64,000 nt of DNA from Bradyrhizobium sp. Arg816 (GTDB taxonomy: Bacteria > Pseudomonadota > Alphaproteobacteria > Rhizobiales > Xanthobacteraceae): NCBI RefSeq assembly GCF_029989365.1, contig NZ_JAPRAQ010000018.1, positions 103,297-167,296 of the forward strand, in the 5' to 3' direction. Position 1 is the stretch's first letter; every line of letters starts with the position of its first letter. The notes below the pieces were generated by a model. That model did not search any database. It was not told the DNA's origin and saw only the letters and a program-made list of their open reading frames with translations. Below are positions 1 to 8,257 of the stretch, one piece after another. A program made the translations under genes and the position numbers.

Positions 1-199
1 TTTGGCCGCCCGGCACCTCGCCGACGCCGGTGTGTCCGGAATTGTCGGTGAGGATGACGATGTTGCGGGTGAAGAACGGCGCGTGCGCGCCGCTCAGATT
101 GAGGAGCATGCTGTCGCGGCCCGCGACCGGGATCACCTGCATCGATGTGACGACCGGTGCGCCGGAGACTGGCGCGCCGGAGACCTCAGTCTGGGCCAT
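1..199 (-). CDS. gudD: glucarate dehydratase, N-terminal part (window edge)
   Basis: Only the first 66 codons are in the window. The reverse strand reads MAQTEVSGAPV, then a stretch with VIPVAGRDSMLLNLSGAH, then NIVILTDNSGHTGVGEVPGG. This is the conserved start of bacterial glucarate dehydratase of the enolase superfamily, which dehydrates D-glucarate (and often L-idarate) to 5-dehydro-4-deoxy-D-glucarate in the cytosol. The ATG is at 197-199. The product of this enzyme is the substrate of the dehydratase encoded 26 bp upstream, so the two genes form one operon. The catalytic barrel lies outside the window, so activity cannot be judged. Confidence 0.88.
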   Translation of the reverse strand, partial: MAQTEVSGAPVSGAPVVTSMQVIPVAGRDSMLLNLSGAHAPFFTRNIVILTDNSGHTGVGEVPGGQ

Positions 200-225
200 T
201 GCACGCCCCTCCCTGTTGCTGTCTG

Positions 226-1170
226 TTATTCTGCAGCTTGTTGTGACGATCGGATGGCGGGGAGATTCTTCACCAGCGCGGTCAGCTCCGCAACCTCCTG
301 CTCGGTGAGATCGGTCAGCGGCGGGCGAACCGGGCCGGAATCACGGCCGATCACCTTCATTCCGGCCTTGATGATCGAGACCGCATAGCCCTTCTTGCGG
401 TTGCGGATCGCGATCAGCGGCAGGATGAAATCCTTCAGGCCGGCGTGAATGGTCGCATGGTCGCGCTTGCGCACGGCGGCATAGAAGTTGGTGGCGAATT
501 CCGGAACGAAGTTGAACACGGCCGAGGAATAGGTCGTCACGCCCATGTCGAGATAGGGCAGCGCGAAGGTTTCCGCGGTCGGCAGGCCGCCGACATAGGT
601 GAGGCGGTCGCCGAGCTTGGTGTAGACGCGGGTCATCAGCTCGATGTCGCCGATGCCGTCCTTGTAGCCGACGAGGTTCGGGCAGCGCTCGGCGAGACGC
701 GCCAGCGTATCGGGCTGCAGGATGGCGTTGTCGCGGTTGTAGACGATGACGCCGATCTTCACGGCGGCGCACACCGCTTCCACGTGGGCCGCAAGGCCGT
801 CCTGCTCGGAATGGGTCAGATAGGGCGGCAGCAGCAGCAGGCCGTCGGCGCCGGCCTTTTCCGCACCGATTGCGATCTCGCGCGCGGTGGCGGTGCCGTA
901 GCCGGTGCCGGCGAGCACGGGCACGCGGCCTTTGGTCTCGTCGACGGCGATCTTGACCACCTGCGGAACCTCGGACGGCGTCAGCGAGAAGAACTCGCCG
1001 GTGCCGCCGGCGGCGAACAGGCCGGCAACGTCATAGCCGCACAGCCAGTCCATGTTGGCGCGGTAGGTCGCCTCATCGAACGAGTAGTCCGCCTTGAAGG
1101 GCGTGACGGGGAAGGACAGGAGGCCCGATCCGATCTTCTGGGCCATTTCCTGCGGGGTCATCTTGCTCAT
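226..1170 (-). CDS. kdgD: 5-dehydro-4-deoxyglucarate dehydratase
   Basis: A 314-residue member of the DapA/N-acetylneuraminate lyase family of Schiff-base aldolases. It converts 5-dehydro-4-deoxy-D-glucarate to 2-oxoglutarate semialdehyde with loss of water and CO2 (EC 4.2.1.41). Visible features are the N-terminal LLSFPVTPF strand, the GGTGEFFSLT substrate loop, the catalytic tyrosine in VIVYNRDN and the Schiff-base lysine in LVGYKDGIGD. Length is normal for the family. The ATG at 1170 follows a GGGAG ribosome site. It sits directly upstream of gudD and downstream of a LysR gene, which supports a role in glucarate/galactarate use. Close relatives include other DapA-family lyases, but neighbour and sequence agree on this reaction. 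Confidence 0.92.
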   Translation of the reverse strand: MSKMTPQEMAQKIGSGLLSFPVTPFKADYSFDEATYRANMDWLCGYDVAGLFAAGGTGEFFSLTPSEVPQVVKIAVDETKGRVPVLAGTGYGTATAREIAIGAEKAGADGLLLLPPYLTHSEQDGLAAHVEAVCAAVKIGVIVYNRDNAILQPDTLARLAERCPNLVGYKDGIGDIELMTRVYTKLGDRLTYVGGLPTAETFALPYLDMGVTTYSSAVFNFVPEFATNFYAAVRKRDHATIHAGLKDFILPLIAIRNRKKGYAVSIIKAGMKVIGRDSGPVRPPLTDLTEQEVAELTALVKNLPAIRSSQQAAE

Positions 1171-1300
1171 GGGCGCTGCTCCCTTAATTGCGTGTTGTGG
1201 AGGACGCGGGCCGAAGCCTGCGCGTCCATGCGCCGTTGTTTAGGAGACCGTTCGATGCGCGTCCAAGCCAAAGCCTATATCGACCGATGCGGATTGAGCA

Positions 1301-2206
1301 TCAATCGTCCGCCACCTCCGCGGAGGACAATTCGCCTGCGATTTTGACCAGCGCGGAGAGCAGCGGATTCTCGTCGTCGCGGCGCCAGACCATGAACAGC
1401 TCGACGGGGACGCGCGTGCGCAGCTTCAGCGGCCGCAGCCGCACGTCGGAGATCTTCAGGCTCGCAGCCGCCGCCGGCACGATGGCAAGGCCGAGGCCGG
1501 CGCGGACCATGGCGAGGATCGAATGGATCTGGCTCAGATGCTGCACATAGCGCGGCAGCACGTCGGCGCGGGTGAACAGCGCCACCAGGAGATCGTGGAA
1601 ATATCGGCTCTCATAGGGCGAGTACATCACGAAGGGCTGGTCGTCGAAGTCCTTGATGGTGATGGTCTCGGCATTCGCCAGCGGATGCTTCTTCGGGATC
1701 GCGGCGAGCAGGGGCTCGGCGACGACGCGGCGGCTGGTCAGCTCGGGGCGCGCGATCGGCGGCCTGAGCAGGCCGGCATCGATCTGACCCGACGCCAGCG
1801 CCTCGAACTGGTCGCCCGAGACCATCTCCTTCAGCGAGAAGTCCACCTCGGGCAGCTTGGCGCGGCAGGCCGCGACGAGCTCGGGGAGGAAGCCATAGGC
1901 GGCGGCCGCGGTGAAGCCGATCTTGACCGAGCCGGTCTTGCCGAGCGCGATGCGGCGGGCGACTTGCGAGGCGCTTTCCGCAAGCTTCAAGATGCGTCGT
2001 GCCTCGGGCAGGAAGCTGCGCCCCGCCGGCGTCAGGCGCACCGAGCGGCTGGTGCGCTCCAGCAGCGGCGCGTCGATGATGTGCTCGAGCACCTGGATCT
2101 GCCGCGACAGCGGTGGCTGGGTCATGTTCAGCCGCGCGGCGGCGCGGCCGAAATGCAGTTCTTCGGCCACCGTGACGAAACAGCGGAGCTGGTTCAGGTC
2201 GAACAT
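1301..2206 (-). CDS. LysR-family regulator of the glucarate genes
   Basis: About 301 residues from the ATG at 2206 (MFDLNQLRCFVTVAEELHFG). The open frame extends 16 codons further upstream, but that extension does not resemble the family. An N-terminal winged helix-turn-helix (about residues 4-62, with LNMTQPPLSRQIQ as recognition region) is followed by a periplasmic-binding-protein-like effector domain (about 90-290). It lies in the same orientation between the transporter gene and kdgD, with 130 bp to kdgD. The natural inference is that it senses a sugar diacid or intermediate and controls this cluster. The ligand is not identifiable from sequence. Confidence 0.88.
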   Translation of the reverse strand: MFDLNQLRCFVTVAEELHFGRAAARLNMTQPPLSRQIQVLEHIIDAPLLERTSRSVRLTPAGRSFLPEARRILKLAESASQVARRIALGKTGSVKIGFTAAAAYGFLPELVAACRAKLPEVDFSLKEMVSGDQFEALASGQIDAGLLRPPIARPELTSRRVVAEPLLAAIPKKHPLANAETITIKDFDDQPFVMYSPYESRYFHDLLVALFTRADVLPRYVQHLSQIHSILAMVRAGLGLAIVPAAAASLKISDVRLRPLKLRTRVPVELFMVWRRDDENPLLSALVKIAGELSSAEVADD

Positions 2207-2265
2207 CGATACATGCCTTAGATGGATAAGGCGTTTCCCCGGCACTTCTAGCATCGATCATCCCC

Positions 2266-2296
2266 AAAACAAAGACGGCGGCTGAGGAGCCGCCGT
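2266..2296 (-). terminator. rho-independent terminator after the MFS transporter gene
   Basis: Reading the minus strand, a 9-bp stem ACGGCGGCT / AGCCGCCGT with a 4-base loop is followed by CTTTGTTTT. It lies 33 bp past the transporter stop and before the LysR start, so the transporter may be a separate or attenuated transcript. Confidence 0.75.
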
Positions 2297-2328
2297 TGAG
2301 TTGCCTGGTCAAGCTCCCGGGGGAGCCC

Positions 2329-3681
2329 TCAGGAGGAACGTTTGAGCACCACCCGCTCGATCTTGCCGACCACCACGAGATAGGCGAACGCCGCCACCAG
2401 CGCATTGGCGCCAACGAACAGCAGTGCGCCGTTGAATGACCCGGTCGCGGCCAGGATGTAGCCGATCACGATCGGGGTGCTGATCGAGGAGAGGTTGCCG
2501 AAGGTGTTGAACAGGCCGCCCGAGACGCCGCCGGCTTCCTTGGGCGAGGTGTCGGAGACGACCGCCCAGCCGAGCGCGCCGATGCCCTTGCCGAAGAAGG
2601 CGAGCGCCATGAAGCCGACCACCAGCGCCTGTCCGTCGACATAGTTGCAGGCGATGATCGACATCGACAGCAGCATGCCGCCGACGATCGGGATCTTGCG
2701 CGCCATGGTGAGCGAGCCGGTCTTGCGCAGAATGGCGTCGGAGATGACGCCGCCGAGCACGCCGCCGATGAAGCCGCACAACGCGGGCAGCGTCGCGACG
2801 AAGCCGGCTTGCAGGATCGACAGGCCGCGCTCCTTGACGAGGTAGACCGGGAACCAGGTCAGGAAGAAATAGGTCAACGTGTTGATGCAATACTGGCCGA
2901 GATAGACGCCGAGCATCATGCGGTTGGAGAGCAACTGGCGGATGTGGTCCCAGCCGGAGCCGGACTCGGGCGCACGCTCCCGCATCAGATCGTTTTTGGG
3001 CGCATCGAGATCGACCAGCGCGCCGCCTTCCTTGATGTAGTCGAACTCGGCCTCGTTGATGCCGGGATGCTCCTTCGGGCCGTAGACGGTCTTGATCCAG
3101 ACCAGGCCCATGATGACGCCGAGCCCGCCCATCACGAAGAACACGTAGCGCCAGCCGTAATCATGCGCGATCCAGCCCATCAGCGGCGCGAAGATCACGG
3201 TGGCGAAATACTGTCCCGAATTGAAGAAGGCCGATGCGGTGCCGCGCTCATTGCCGGGAAACCAGGCGGCGACGATGCGGGCGTTGGCGGGGAAGGACGG
3301 CGCTTCCGCGACGCCGACGAGGAGGCGAAGTGCGAACAGCACGATGATGGCGGCGCCGGCGCTGAGGAAGCCCACCCAGCCCTGCATCATCGTGAACAGC
3401 GACCAGACGATGATGCTGAAGGCATAGACGAGGCGTGAGCCGTAGCGGTCGAGCAGCCAGCCGCCGGGCACCTGCGCCAGGACATAGGACCAGCCGAAGG
3501 CCGAGAAGATCCAGCCCATGGCGACGGGATCGAGATGCAGCTCCATGGAGAGCGCGGGGCCCGCGATCGACAGCGTGGCGCGGTCGGCATAGTTCACGGT
3601 CGTGACCAGGAACAACATGGTCACGATGAACAGCCTGACGCGAGATCTCCTCACGTCCGCTGCGGACACCACTGCGCTCAT
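2329..3681 (-). CDS. MFS anion:cation symporter, probable glucarate/galactarate transporter
   Basis: A 450-residue major facilitator protein of the ACS family (GudP/GarP/ExuT type). About 12 membrane segments can be read. The family signature is seen after helix 1 (NYADRATLSIAGP) and the loop 2-3 motif appears as GGWLLDRYGSRLV. The ATG at 3681 is chosen over an ORF start 174 bp further upstream because GGAGG sits 7 bases before it and the upstream stretch is not protein-like. It is encoded with sugar-diacid catabolic genes, so import of D-glucarate or galactarate across the inner membrane is likely. Other sugar acids (for example galactonate) cannot be excluded. Confidence 0.85.
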   Translation of the reverse strand: MSAVVSAADVRRSRVRLFIVTMLFLVTTVNYADRATLSIAGPALSMELHLDPVAMGWIFSAFGWSYVLAQVPGGWLLDRYGSRLVYAFSIIVWSLFTMMQGWVGFLSAGAAIIVLFALRLLVGVAEAPSFPANARIVAAWFPGNERGTASAFFNSGQYFATVIFAPLMGWIAHDYGWRYVFFVMGGLGVIMGLVWIKTVYGPKEHPGINEAEFDYIKEGGALVDLDAPKNDLMRERAPESGSGWDHIRQLLSNRMMLGVYLGQYCINTLTYFFLTWFPVYLVKERGLSILQAGFVATLPALCGFIGGVLGGVISDAILRKTGSLTMARKIPIVGGMLLSMSIIACNYVDGQALVVGFMALAFFGKGIGALGWAVVSDTSPKEAGGVSGGLFNTFGNLSSISTPIVIGYILAATGSFNGALLFVGANALVAAFAYLVVVGKIERVVLKRSS

Positions 3682-3862
3682 CACGCGCCTCCTTAGAACT
3701 CGAAATGTTTCCTCACTGCGACTCCTAGAGGCGCGCGCGGCAAAGTGTCCAAGTTCAAGGGAGTATCGATCGATGCCGTTTTTGGATTGATGGAACGGCA
3801 GGTGCGGGGAACGATCGTGAAATTGCGAGAATGTGTGGGCCAGACATCGCCGCATACACCGC

Positions 3863-3966
3863 TGTCATTCCCCGCGAAGGCGGGGAATCCAGTACGCCGC
3901 GGCATCTCGATTTAATCACGTCTGTCACGGAGTACTGGATCGCCCGCTTTCGCAGGCGACGGCAGC
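3863..3966. repeat. palindromic intergenic repeat, CCAGTAC/GTACTGG family
   Basis: Imperfect inverted structure: GTCATTCCCCGCGAAGGCGG and AATCCAGTACGCCGCGGC on the left, then AGTACTGGATCGCCCGC and GCAGGCGACGGCAGCG on the right. Related copies are at 40429-40534 and 62794-62900. These are probably non-coding REP-like elements that fold as RNA or DNA hairpins. Together with the next repeat it fills the 418-bp gap between the transporter and the SGNH hydrolase gene. Confidence 0.7.
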
Positions 3967-3993
3967 GAATATGCGGAGAGTGTTAGCCCCAAT

Positions 3994-4074
3994 CGTCATC
4001 GCGAGCGCAGCGAAGCTATCCAGAAGTCCCTCCGCGGAAAGATTCTGGATTGCTTCGCTGCGCTCGCAATGACG
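3994..4074. repeat. palindromic intergenic repeat, CGTCATTGCGAGC family
   Basis: Two 30-base arms (3994-4023 and 4045-4074) are near-perfect inverted copies ending in GCGAAGC.ATCCAG. A second copy with the same arms is at 17319-17398. It lies just past the stop of the SGNH hydrolase gene, where it could also act as a transcript end. Confidence 0.8.
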
Positions 4075-4099
4075 GTGTGGAGAGAGCTCGCCTTTGCTT

Positions 4100-6052
4100 C
4101 TACTGCTGCGTGCCCAGCAGCGGCGCGAGCAGGCCGCGCGTCACGCCGGGCGGCACGGCATCGAGGCCGAGCACGCTGCTCGCGGCCGGCAGTGCGGCGT
4201 CCGCCATCGCGGCGTGGCCTTCCGCGCTTGGATGCACGGCGCCGCCGTAGACGGCGGAGAGCACGCCCCAGGTGGCGTCGTGGATGTCGGTCGGCTGGCT
4301 CGCCGCCGGCAGGCCTTGCGGATAGGTCATCGCGGCAAAATAGCTGTCATTGGCATCGCGGATCCAGCGCGCGCGCGGCAGGTAAGCGCGATACTCCGAG
4401 GCGCCGCGGCCGCACAGCATCGGCTGGCTCGCCGCGCTCACGATATCGGGATTGAAGCTCTGGCCGTTCTCGGCGAAACACGTGCGGTCGAATTCGGGAT
4501 CATTGCCCGAATGGGCGCAGAAGCCGTGATCGGCGAACACTGCCTGGTGCGAATCCACGAAGGTCATGCGGTCGGCTTCGGGATCTCGGCACAGCGCGCC
4601 GCGCGTGCAGGTGGCGAGCCCCTTCAGTTGCGGCAGGAATTCGGTGTCGACGAAGGTCGAGACGCGGGCCAGGCGCTGCGGATCGGCGTTGAAGGACGGA
4701 TGGATGTCGAAGCCGGCGCGGCCGCCGCGGCAGGGCACGCCGCCGTCGGCGAGCGCTGGATTGGCGTAGGAGACATAGACCACGTGCGAGAGGTCGCCGC
4801 CGACGAGCGGCTTCAGCGCCTCGCGCAGCTTGACGAAATTCTGCGGCAGCTCGCGCGCCAGCGCATCGCGGGAATCATCGACGCTCGCCATCACGCCGGA
4901 GCGGCGGAACAGCGCGCGTTCGGTCGCGGTGTCGACGATGACGTCGGCGACGAGGCCGGAGAAGTAGACGTCGTTGGCGCCGACCGAGAGCAGCACGAGG
5001 TCGAGCGTGCGGTCCGGCTGGCGCTTTTTCGCCGCGGTGAGCGCCTCGCGCAGCTCGGCGACCTGGGCGTTCACGCTGGTGTTGCAGACGCCGGTCTTGC
5101 CGGGCGGGCATTCGCGGGCGCGCTGCGAGCCGAGCAGGCCGTCGCCGATGCTGGCGCCGGTGCAGGCGAGCGGGAGAAAGGTCACCGCGATGTGGGTGTA
5201 CCGCACCGCGAGCGCCAGCGCGGTGCGGGCCTGGTAACTGTAGAGCGAGCGATGGCAGGGCGAGTTGAACCAGAGCGCGCTGTAGTGCTGCCAGTTGGCG
5301 AGCGTATCCGGCGCTTCGCAGGCACGGCCGCCCTTATATCCGGCCCGGCTCGGCCGGTAGTATTGGCCGCCGGCTGCAGTACCGAGATAGGAGCGGAAGC
5401 AGAAGCCCTCGTCCGACAGCGCAAGCGGCCGGTCCGGGTTGCCTTCGCCGGAAGCGATGCTGTCGCCGAGCCCGGCGACGAAGATGTCGCGGACCTGGAT
5501 CTCGGTCTGGACACGCTGGGTCGGATCGGAGCCGGAGGAGACGTCGACGCTGGCGACCGTCTGCTTGCCGTAGCGGACGCGCAGGTTGATCGGCTCGGCG
5601 CAATCGAAAGTCGAGGTCTGCGGCCCGTCGCCGTCGTCGAACGACCAGGCGCAGGTGGCGCCGACCGGCACCGCGCCGGTCAGGCGCACGGTCACCGGAT
5701 GGTCGGTCGGCGTGATGTAATTCTCTTTGACGTTGTCGCGGGTGCAGGGCTGGTTGACCCGGCCCTGGAGGTCGATGCAGAGCCGGTTGACCATGTTGCG
5801 GGCCCAGCCGCGGCCCTCGCTCTGGAGCTCCAGCGACTGCTCGGCGGCGAGGATGCTGCGGTTACGCGCGTTCTCGACATGGAGCTGGAAGTCGCGCTCC
5901 TCGCGGAACAGGCGGAAGCGGTTGCGCACCTCCCAGGATATTTGCATCGCACCGGCGTCCTGCGCGGCGGCGCGCTCGAGCGGCAAGGACGTCAGAATCC
6001 CGGCAAGCAGCAGGAGGCCTGCGGGGAGGATACGAAAGGAAAAAGGGATCAT
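4100..6052 (-). CDS. secreted SGNH/GDSL-family hydrolase
   Basis: A 650-residue protein from the ATG at 6052; a TTG seven codons earlier is also possible. A signal peptide is visible (basic start, hydrophobic ILPAGLLLLAGILTSL, AAA site near residue 30). Around 150 residues without a recognised domain contain several Cys and the acidic FDDGDGPQTSTFD loop. The SGNH core follows: nucleophile Ser in GLGDSIASGEGNP (about residue 198), the Asn block SVGANDVYFSG, and the C-terminal catalytic block AVHPSAEGH. All key residues are present, so it should be an active extracytoplasmic esterase, lipase or carbohydrate deacetylase. The substrate is unknown. It is much longer than typical 200-300-residue GDSL enzymes. 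Neighbours give no functional link. Confidence 0.8.
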   Translation of the reverse strand: MIPFSFRILPAGLLLLAGILTSLPLERAAAQDAGAMQISWEVRNRFRLFREERDFQLHVENARNRSILAAEQSLELQSEGRGWARNMVNRLCIDLQGRVNQPCTRDNVKENYITPTDHPVTVRLTGAVPVGATCAWSFDDGDGPQTSTFDCAEPINLRVRYGKQTVASVDVSSGSDPTQRVQTEIQVRDIFVAGLGDSIASGEGNPDRPLALSDEGFCFRSYLGTAAGGQYYRPSRAGYKGGRACEAPDTLANWQHYSALWFNSPCHRSLYSYQARTALALAVRYTHIAVTFLPLACTGASIGDGLLGSQRARECPPGKTGVCNTSVNAQVAELREALTAAKKRQPDRTLDLVLLSVGANDVYFSGLVADVIVDTATERALFRRSGVMASVDDSRDALARELPQNFVKLREALKPLVGGDLSHVVYVSYANPALADGGVPCRGGRAGFDIHPSFNADPQRLARVSTFVDTEFLPQLKGLATCTRGALCRDPEADRMTFVDSHQAVFADHGFCAHSGNDPEFDRTCFAENGQSFNPDIVSAASQPMLCGRGASEYRAYLPRARWIRDANDSYFAAMTYPQGLPAASQPTDIHDATWGVLSAVYGGAVHPSAEGHAAMADAALPAASSVLGLDAVPPGVTRGLLAPLLGTQQ

Positions 6053-6141
6053 GGCCCGCGTGTTCAACGGCAAAGTTGAGGCGGAAATAAGAGAGCATTG
6101 CTGCCCGCCCGCAACCTCTGTCTGACGGTCGCCGCCCGCCT

Positions 6142-7224
6142 TTACCGCTTGCTGGCCTGTCGCAACGACCGCTCGCGTTCCATCGCTGCCACCTGCTTGG
6201 GCAGGTTGGCCTGCGCGCAGGCCTCGGCCAGCCGCCGCCGCTCCTGCCAGGGCTCGACCACGTTCATCCAGAGCTCGCGCGCGCCCATGATGGAGATGGC
6301 GAGGCCGAACGGGATCACGAAATAGAGGATGCGGAAGACCAGCAGGGTCGCCAGAAGCTGCTCGCGGCCGAATTCGGGCAGCGCGACCAGCATGGCGACA
6401 TCGAACACGCCGATCGAGCCGGGCGCGTGGCTGGCAAAGCCGATCAGCGTCGCCAGGATGAACACCACCGCCAGCGACATGAAGTCGATCGGCGGATTGG
6501 CCGGCATCAGCAGGTACATCGCCGTGGCGCAGAAGCCGAGATCGACCACGCCGATCAGGATCTGGACCAGCGTCAGCGGCGCCGAGGGCAATACCACCTT
6601 CCAGCCCTTCTGGCCGAGCTCGCGGCGCTTCTCGCCCATGCAGAGCCAGACCAGATAGGCGCCAATCGAGGCGAGGCCGCCGAGCCCGATCAGCCGGTTG
6701 ATCGACGACGGCAGTTGATCCATCGATGAGGCGGCATCCGGATGGATGACCATGCCGATCGAGAGCACGAAGATGTTACCGAGCCAGAAGGTCAGGCCCG
6801 AGAGGAAACAGATCTTCGCGACGTCGATCGCGTTCAGCCCGTAGTCCGAATAGATCCGGAAACGGATCGCGCCGCCGGTAAAAACGGTGGCGCCGATGTT
6901 GTGGCCGATCGAATAGGACGTGAAGCTGGAGAGTGCTGCGATGCGATAGGGCACGTGCTTCTTGCCGATCGTTCGCAGTGCAAAATAGTCGTAGAAGGTC
7001 AGCGTACAGAACGCGAAGACGACGCAGATCGCCGCCAGCCCGATATTCCCACGGGGAATCTCGGTCAACGCGGTCAGGATGACGCCGGTATCGATGTCCT
7101 TGAGAGTGCGCGCAAGCGTGGTGATCGCGAAGGCGATGATGAAGACGCTCGCGGCAACGCCGAGCCTTCGCCAGCCGATCCATCTCTTGAAGCCGCGCTT
7201 CAGCGCGGGCAGCAGTCCGTGCAT
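6142..7224 (-). CDS. LPG-synthase-type integral membrane protein (flippase-like domain)
   Basis: 360 residues with about eight to nine hydrophobic helices. Two conserved motifs of the lysylphosphatidylglycerol synthase transmembrane family (UPF0104) are visible: SIGHNIGATVFTGGAIRFR and SHAPGSIGVFDVAML. The soluble aminoacyl-transfer domain of full MprF proteins is absent, and the cytosolic C-terminus is a short basic tail. Such stand-alone proteins are thought to move or organise lipids in the inner membrane; the reaction of this one cannot be told from sequence. It precedes the SGNH gene on the same strand with 90 bp between them, so co-transcription is possible. Confidence 0.82.
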   Translation of the reverse strand: MHGLLPALKRGFKRWIGWRRLGVAASVFIIAFAITTLARTLKDIDTGVILTALTEIPRGNIGLAAICVVFAFCTLTFYDYFALRTIGKKHVPYRIAALSSFTSYSIGHNIGATVFTGGAIRFRIYSDYGLNAIDVAKICFLSGLTFWLGNIFVLSIGMVIHPDAASSMDQLPSSINRLIGLGGLASIGAYLVWLCMGEKRRELGQKGWKVVLPSAPLTLVQILIGVVDLGFCATAMYLLMPANPPIDFMSLAVVFILATLIGFASHAPGSIGVFDVAMLVALPEFGREQLLATLLVFRILYFVIPFGLAISIMGARELWMNVVEPWQERRRLAEACAQANLPKQVAAMERERSLRQASKR

Positions 7225-7364
7225 TCATCCTCCCGGCGGGGGGCAAGACCGATCGGCCAGACATTGGCCGGTCGGGTGCGATCACTGCCCGAAATGGGCT
7301 TCGACCGCTAGGCATGATGTAGCTCATTTAAGGCAAAAACAGCGACTTGTGCAGCCCTTGACAA

Positions 7365-7398
7365 CGATAGGTTCTGCGTTCGACCGATAGGTTCTGCG
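7365..7398. repeat. short direct repeat, period 20
   Basis: CGATAGGTTCTGCG occurs at 7365-7378 and again at 7385-7398 in the 464-bp gap between the membrane protein and the DUF892 gene. Two copies at about two helical turns could be a tandem regulator site. No regulator is encoded beside it. Confidence 0.4.
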
Positions 7399-7545
7399 GT
7401 GGATCGCCGCTTTTGTCATATGTGGTTCATATCGGGCGCGCGTTAAGCATATGAGTCGGGGCACCTGCCTGGAACGCGCGTCCGCATCTTGACATGATTT
7501 CGTGTCCGCCCGCAGTCGGCATTGTTCCAGCGCAAGCGATGCGAG

Positions 7546-7597
7546 CTTTTTTGGAACGTCGGTACTTTTTTGGAACGTCGGTACTATGCGCCGGTTA
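7546..7597 (+). promoter_or_regulatory. duplicated GGAAC element, candidate EcfG (general stress) promoter
   Basis: CTTTTTTGGAACGTCGGTAC occurs twice with a 19-base period (7546-7565, 7565-7584). The second GGAAC (7572-7576) is followed after 16 bases by GGTT (7593-7596), close to the alphaproteobacterial EcfG consensus GGAAC-N16/17-CGTT. It lies about 90 bp before a DUF892 stress gene, a family often controlled by the general stress response. The match is partial in the -10 element. Confidence 0.5.
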
Positions 7598-7688
7598 GCG
7601 CTCCATCAGCAATCGAACATGGCGGATTCATCGGCTTTTTCGTGCGAGCCGACGCCTCAATGTTCCCGAAACCGAGAGGATCGGAACG

Positions 7689-8195
7689 ATGGGACTGTTC
7701 ACAAAAGACATCAAGACCATGAACGACCTGTTCGTGCACCAGCTTCAGGACATCTATTATGCCGAGCAACAGCTCACCAGGGCGCTGCCGAAAATGGCAG
7801 ATAAGGCCACCGATCCGCAGCTGAAGCAGGGCTTTTTGACGCACCTCGAAGAAACCAAGCAGCACGTGAAGCGGCTCGAGGAAGTCTTCAAGATGCACGG
7901 CGCGCAGGTGAAGGCGGTCGACTGCCCGGCGATCGACGGCATCATCGAGGAAGCCGACGAGACCGCCGGTGAAGTCGCCGACAAGGCGGTGCTGGACGCC
8001 GCCCTGATCAATGCGGCCCAGGCCGCGGAGCATTACGAGATCGTCCGCTACGGCAGCCTGATCGCCTGGGCCAAGCAGCTCGGCCGCAACGACTGCGCCA
8101 CCGTGCTCGCCAAGACGCTGGAAGAAGAGAAGGCGACCGACAAGAAGCTGACCACGCTCGCCGAGAGCAAGGTCAACCTGCGCGCGGCGAGCTAG
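7689..8195 (+). CDS. ferritin-like DUF892 (YciE/YciF family) stress protein
   Basis: 168 residues, almost entirely helical. The N-terminal MNDLFVHQLQDIYYAEQQL and repeated HLEETKQHVKRLEEVF and AAEHYEIVRYGSLI helices carry the Glu/His ligands of a four-helix, ferritin-like di-metal site, as in YciF. The exact role in the cell is unknown; family members are induced by osmotic, oxidative or stationary-phase stress. The ATG at 7689 follows GAGAGGATCGGAACG. It stands alone between a candidate EcfG promoter and a strong terminator, as expected for a monocistronic stress gene. Confidence 0.88.
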   Translation: MGLFTKDIKTMNDLFVHQLQDIYYAEQQLTRALPKMADKATDPQLKQGFLTHLEETKQHVKRLEEVFKMHGAQVKAVDCPAIDGIIEEADETAGEVADKAVLDAALINAAQAAEHYEIVRYGSLIAWAKQLGRNDCATVLAKTLEEEKATDKKLTTLAESKVNLRAAS

Positions 8196-8215
8196 GGCGA
8201 ACGACCTTCCGTCAG

Positions 8216-8247
8216 GAGACGCCGCGGAGCCGTGCGGCGTCTCTTTT
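8216..8247 (+). terminator. rho-independent terminator of the DUF892 gene
   Basis: A 10-bp perfect stem GAGACGCCGC (8216-8225) pairs with GCGGCGTCTC (8234-8243), with an 8-base loop and TTTT tail. It lies 21 bp after the stop and between two converging genes. Confidence 0.88.
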
Positions 8248-8257
8248 CGGGCTTCGC

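Noticed and set aside
4094..6079. A 661-codon plus-strand open frame opposite the SGNH hydrolase gene
   Set aside because: It is a shadow of a clear coding sequence in GC-rich DNA: Arg/Ala/Gly/Glu-rich, no domain, and no ribosome site.
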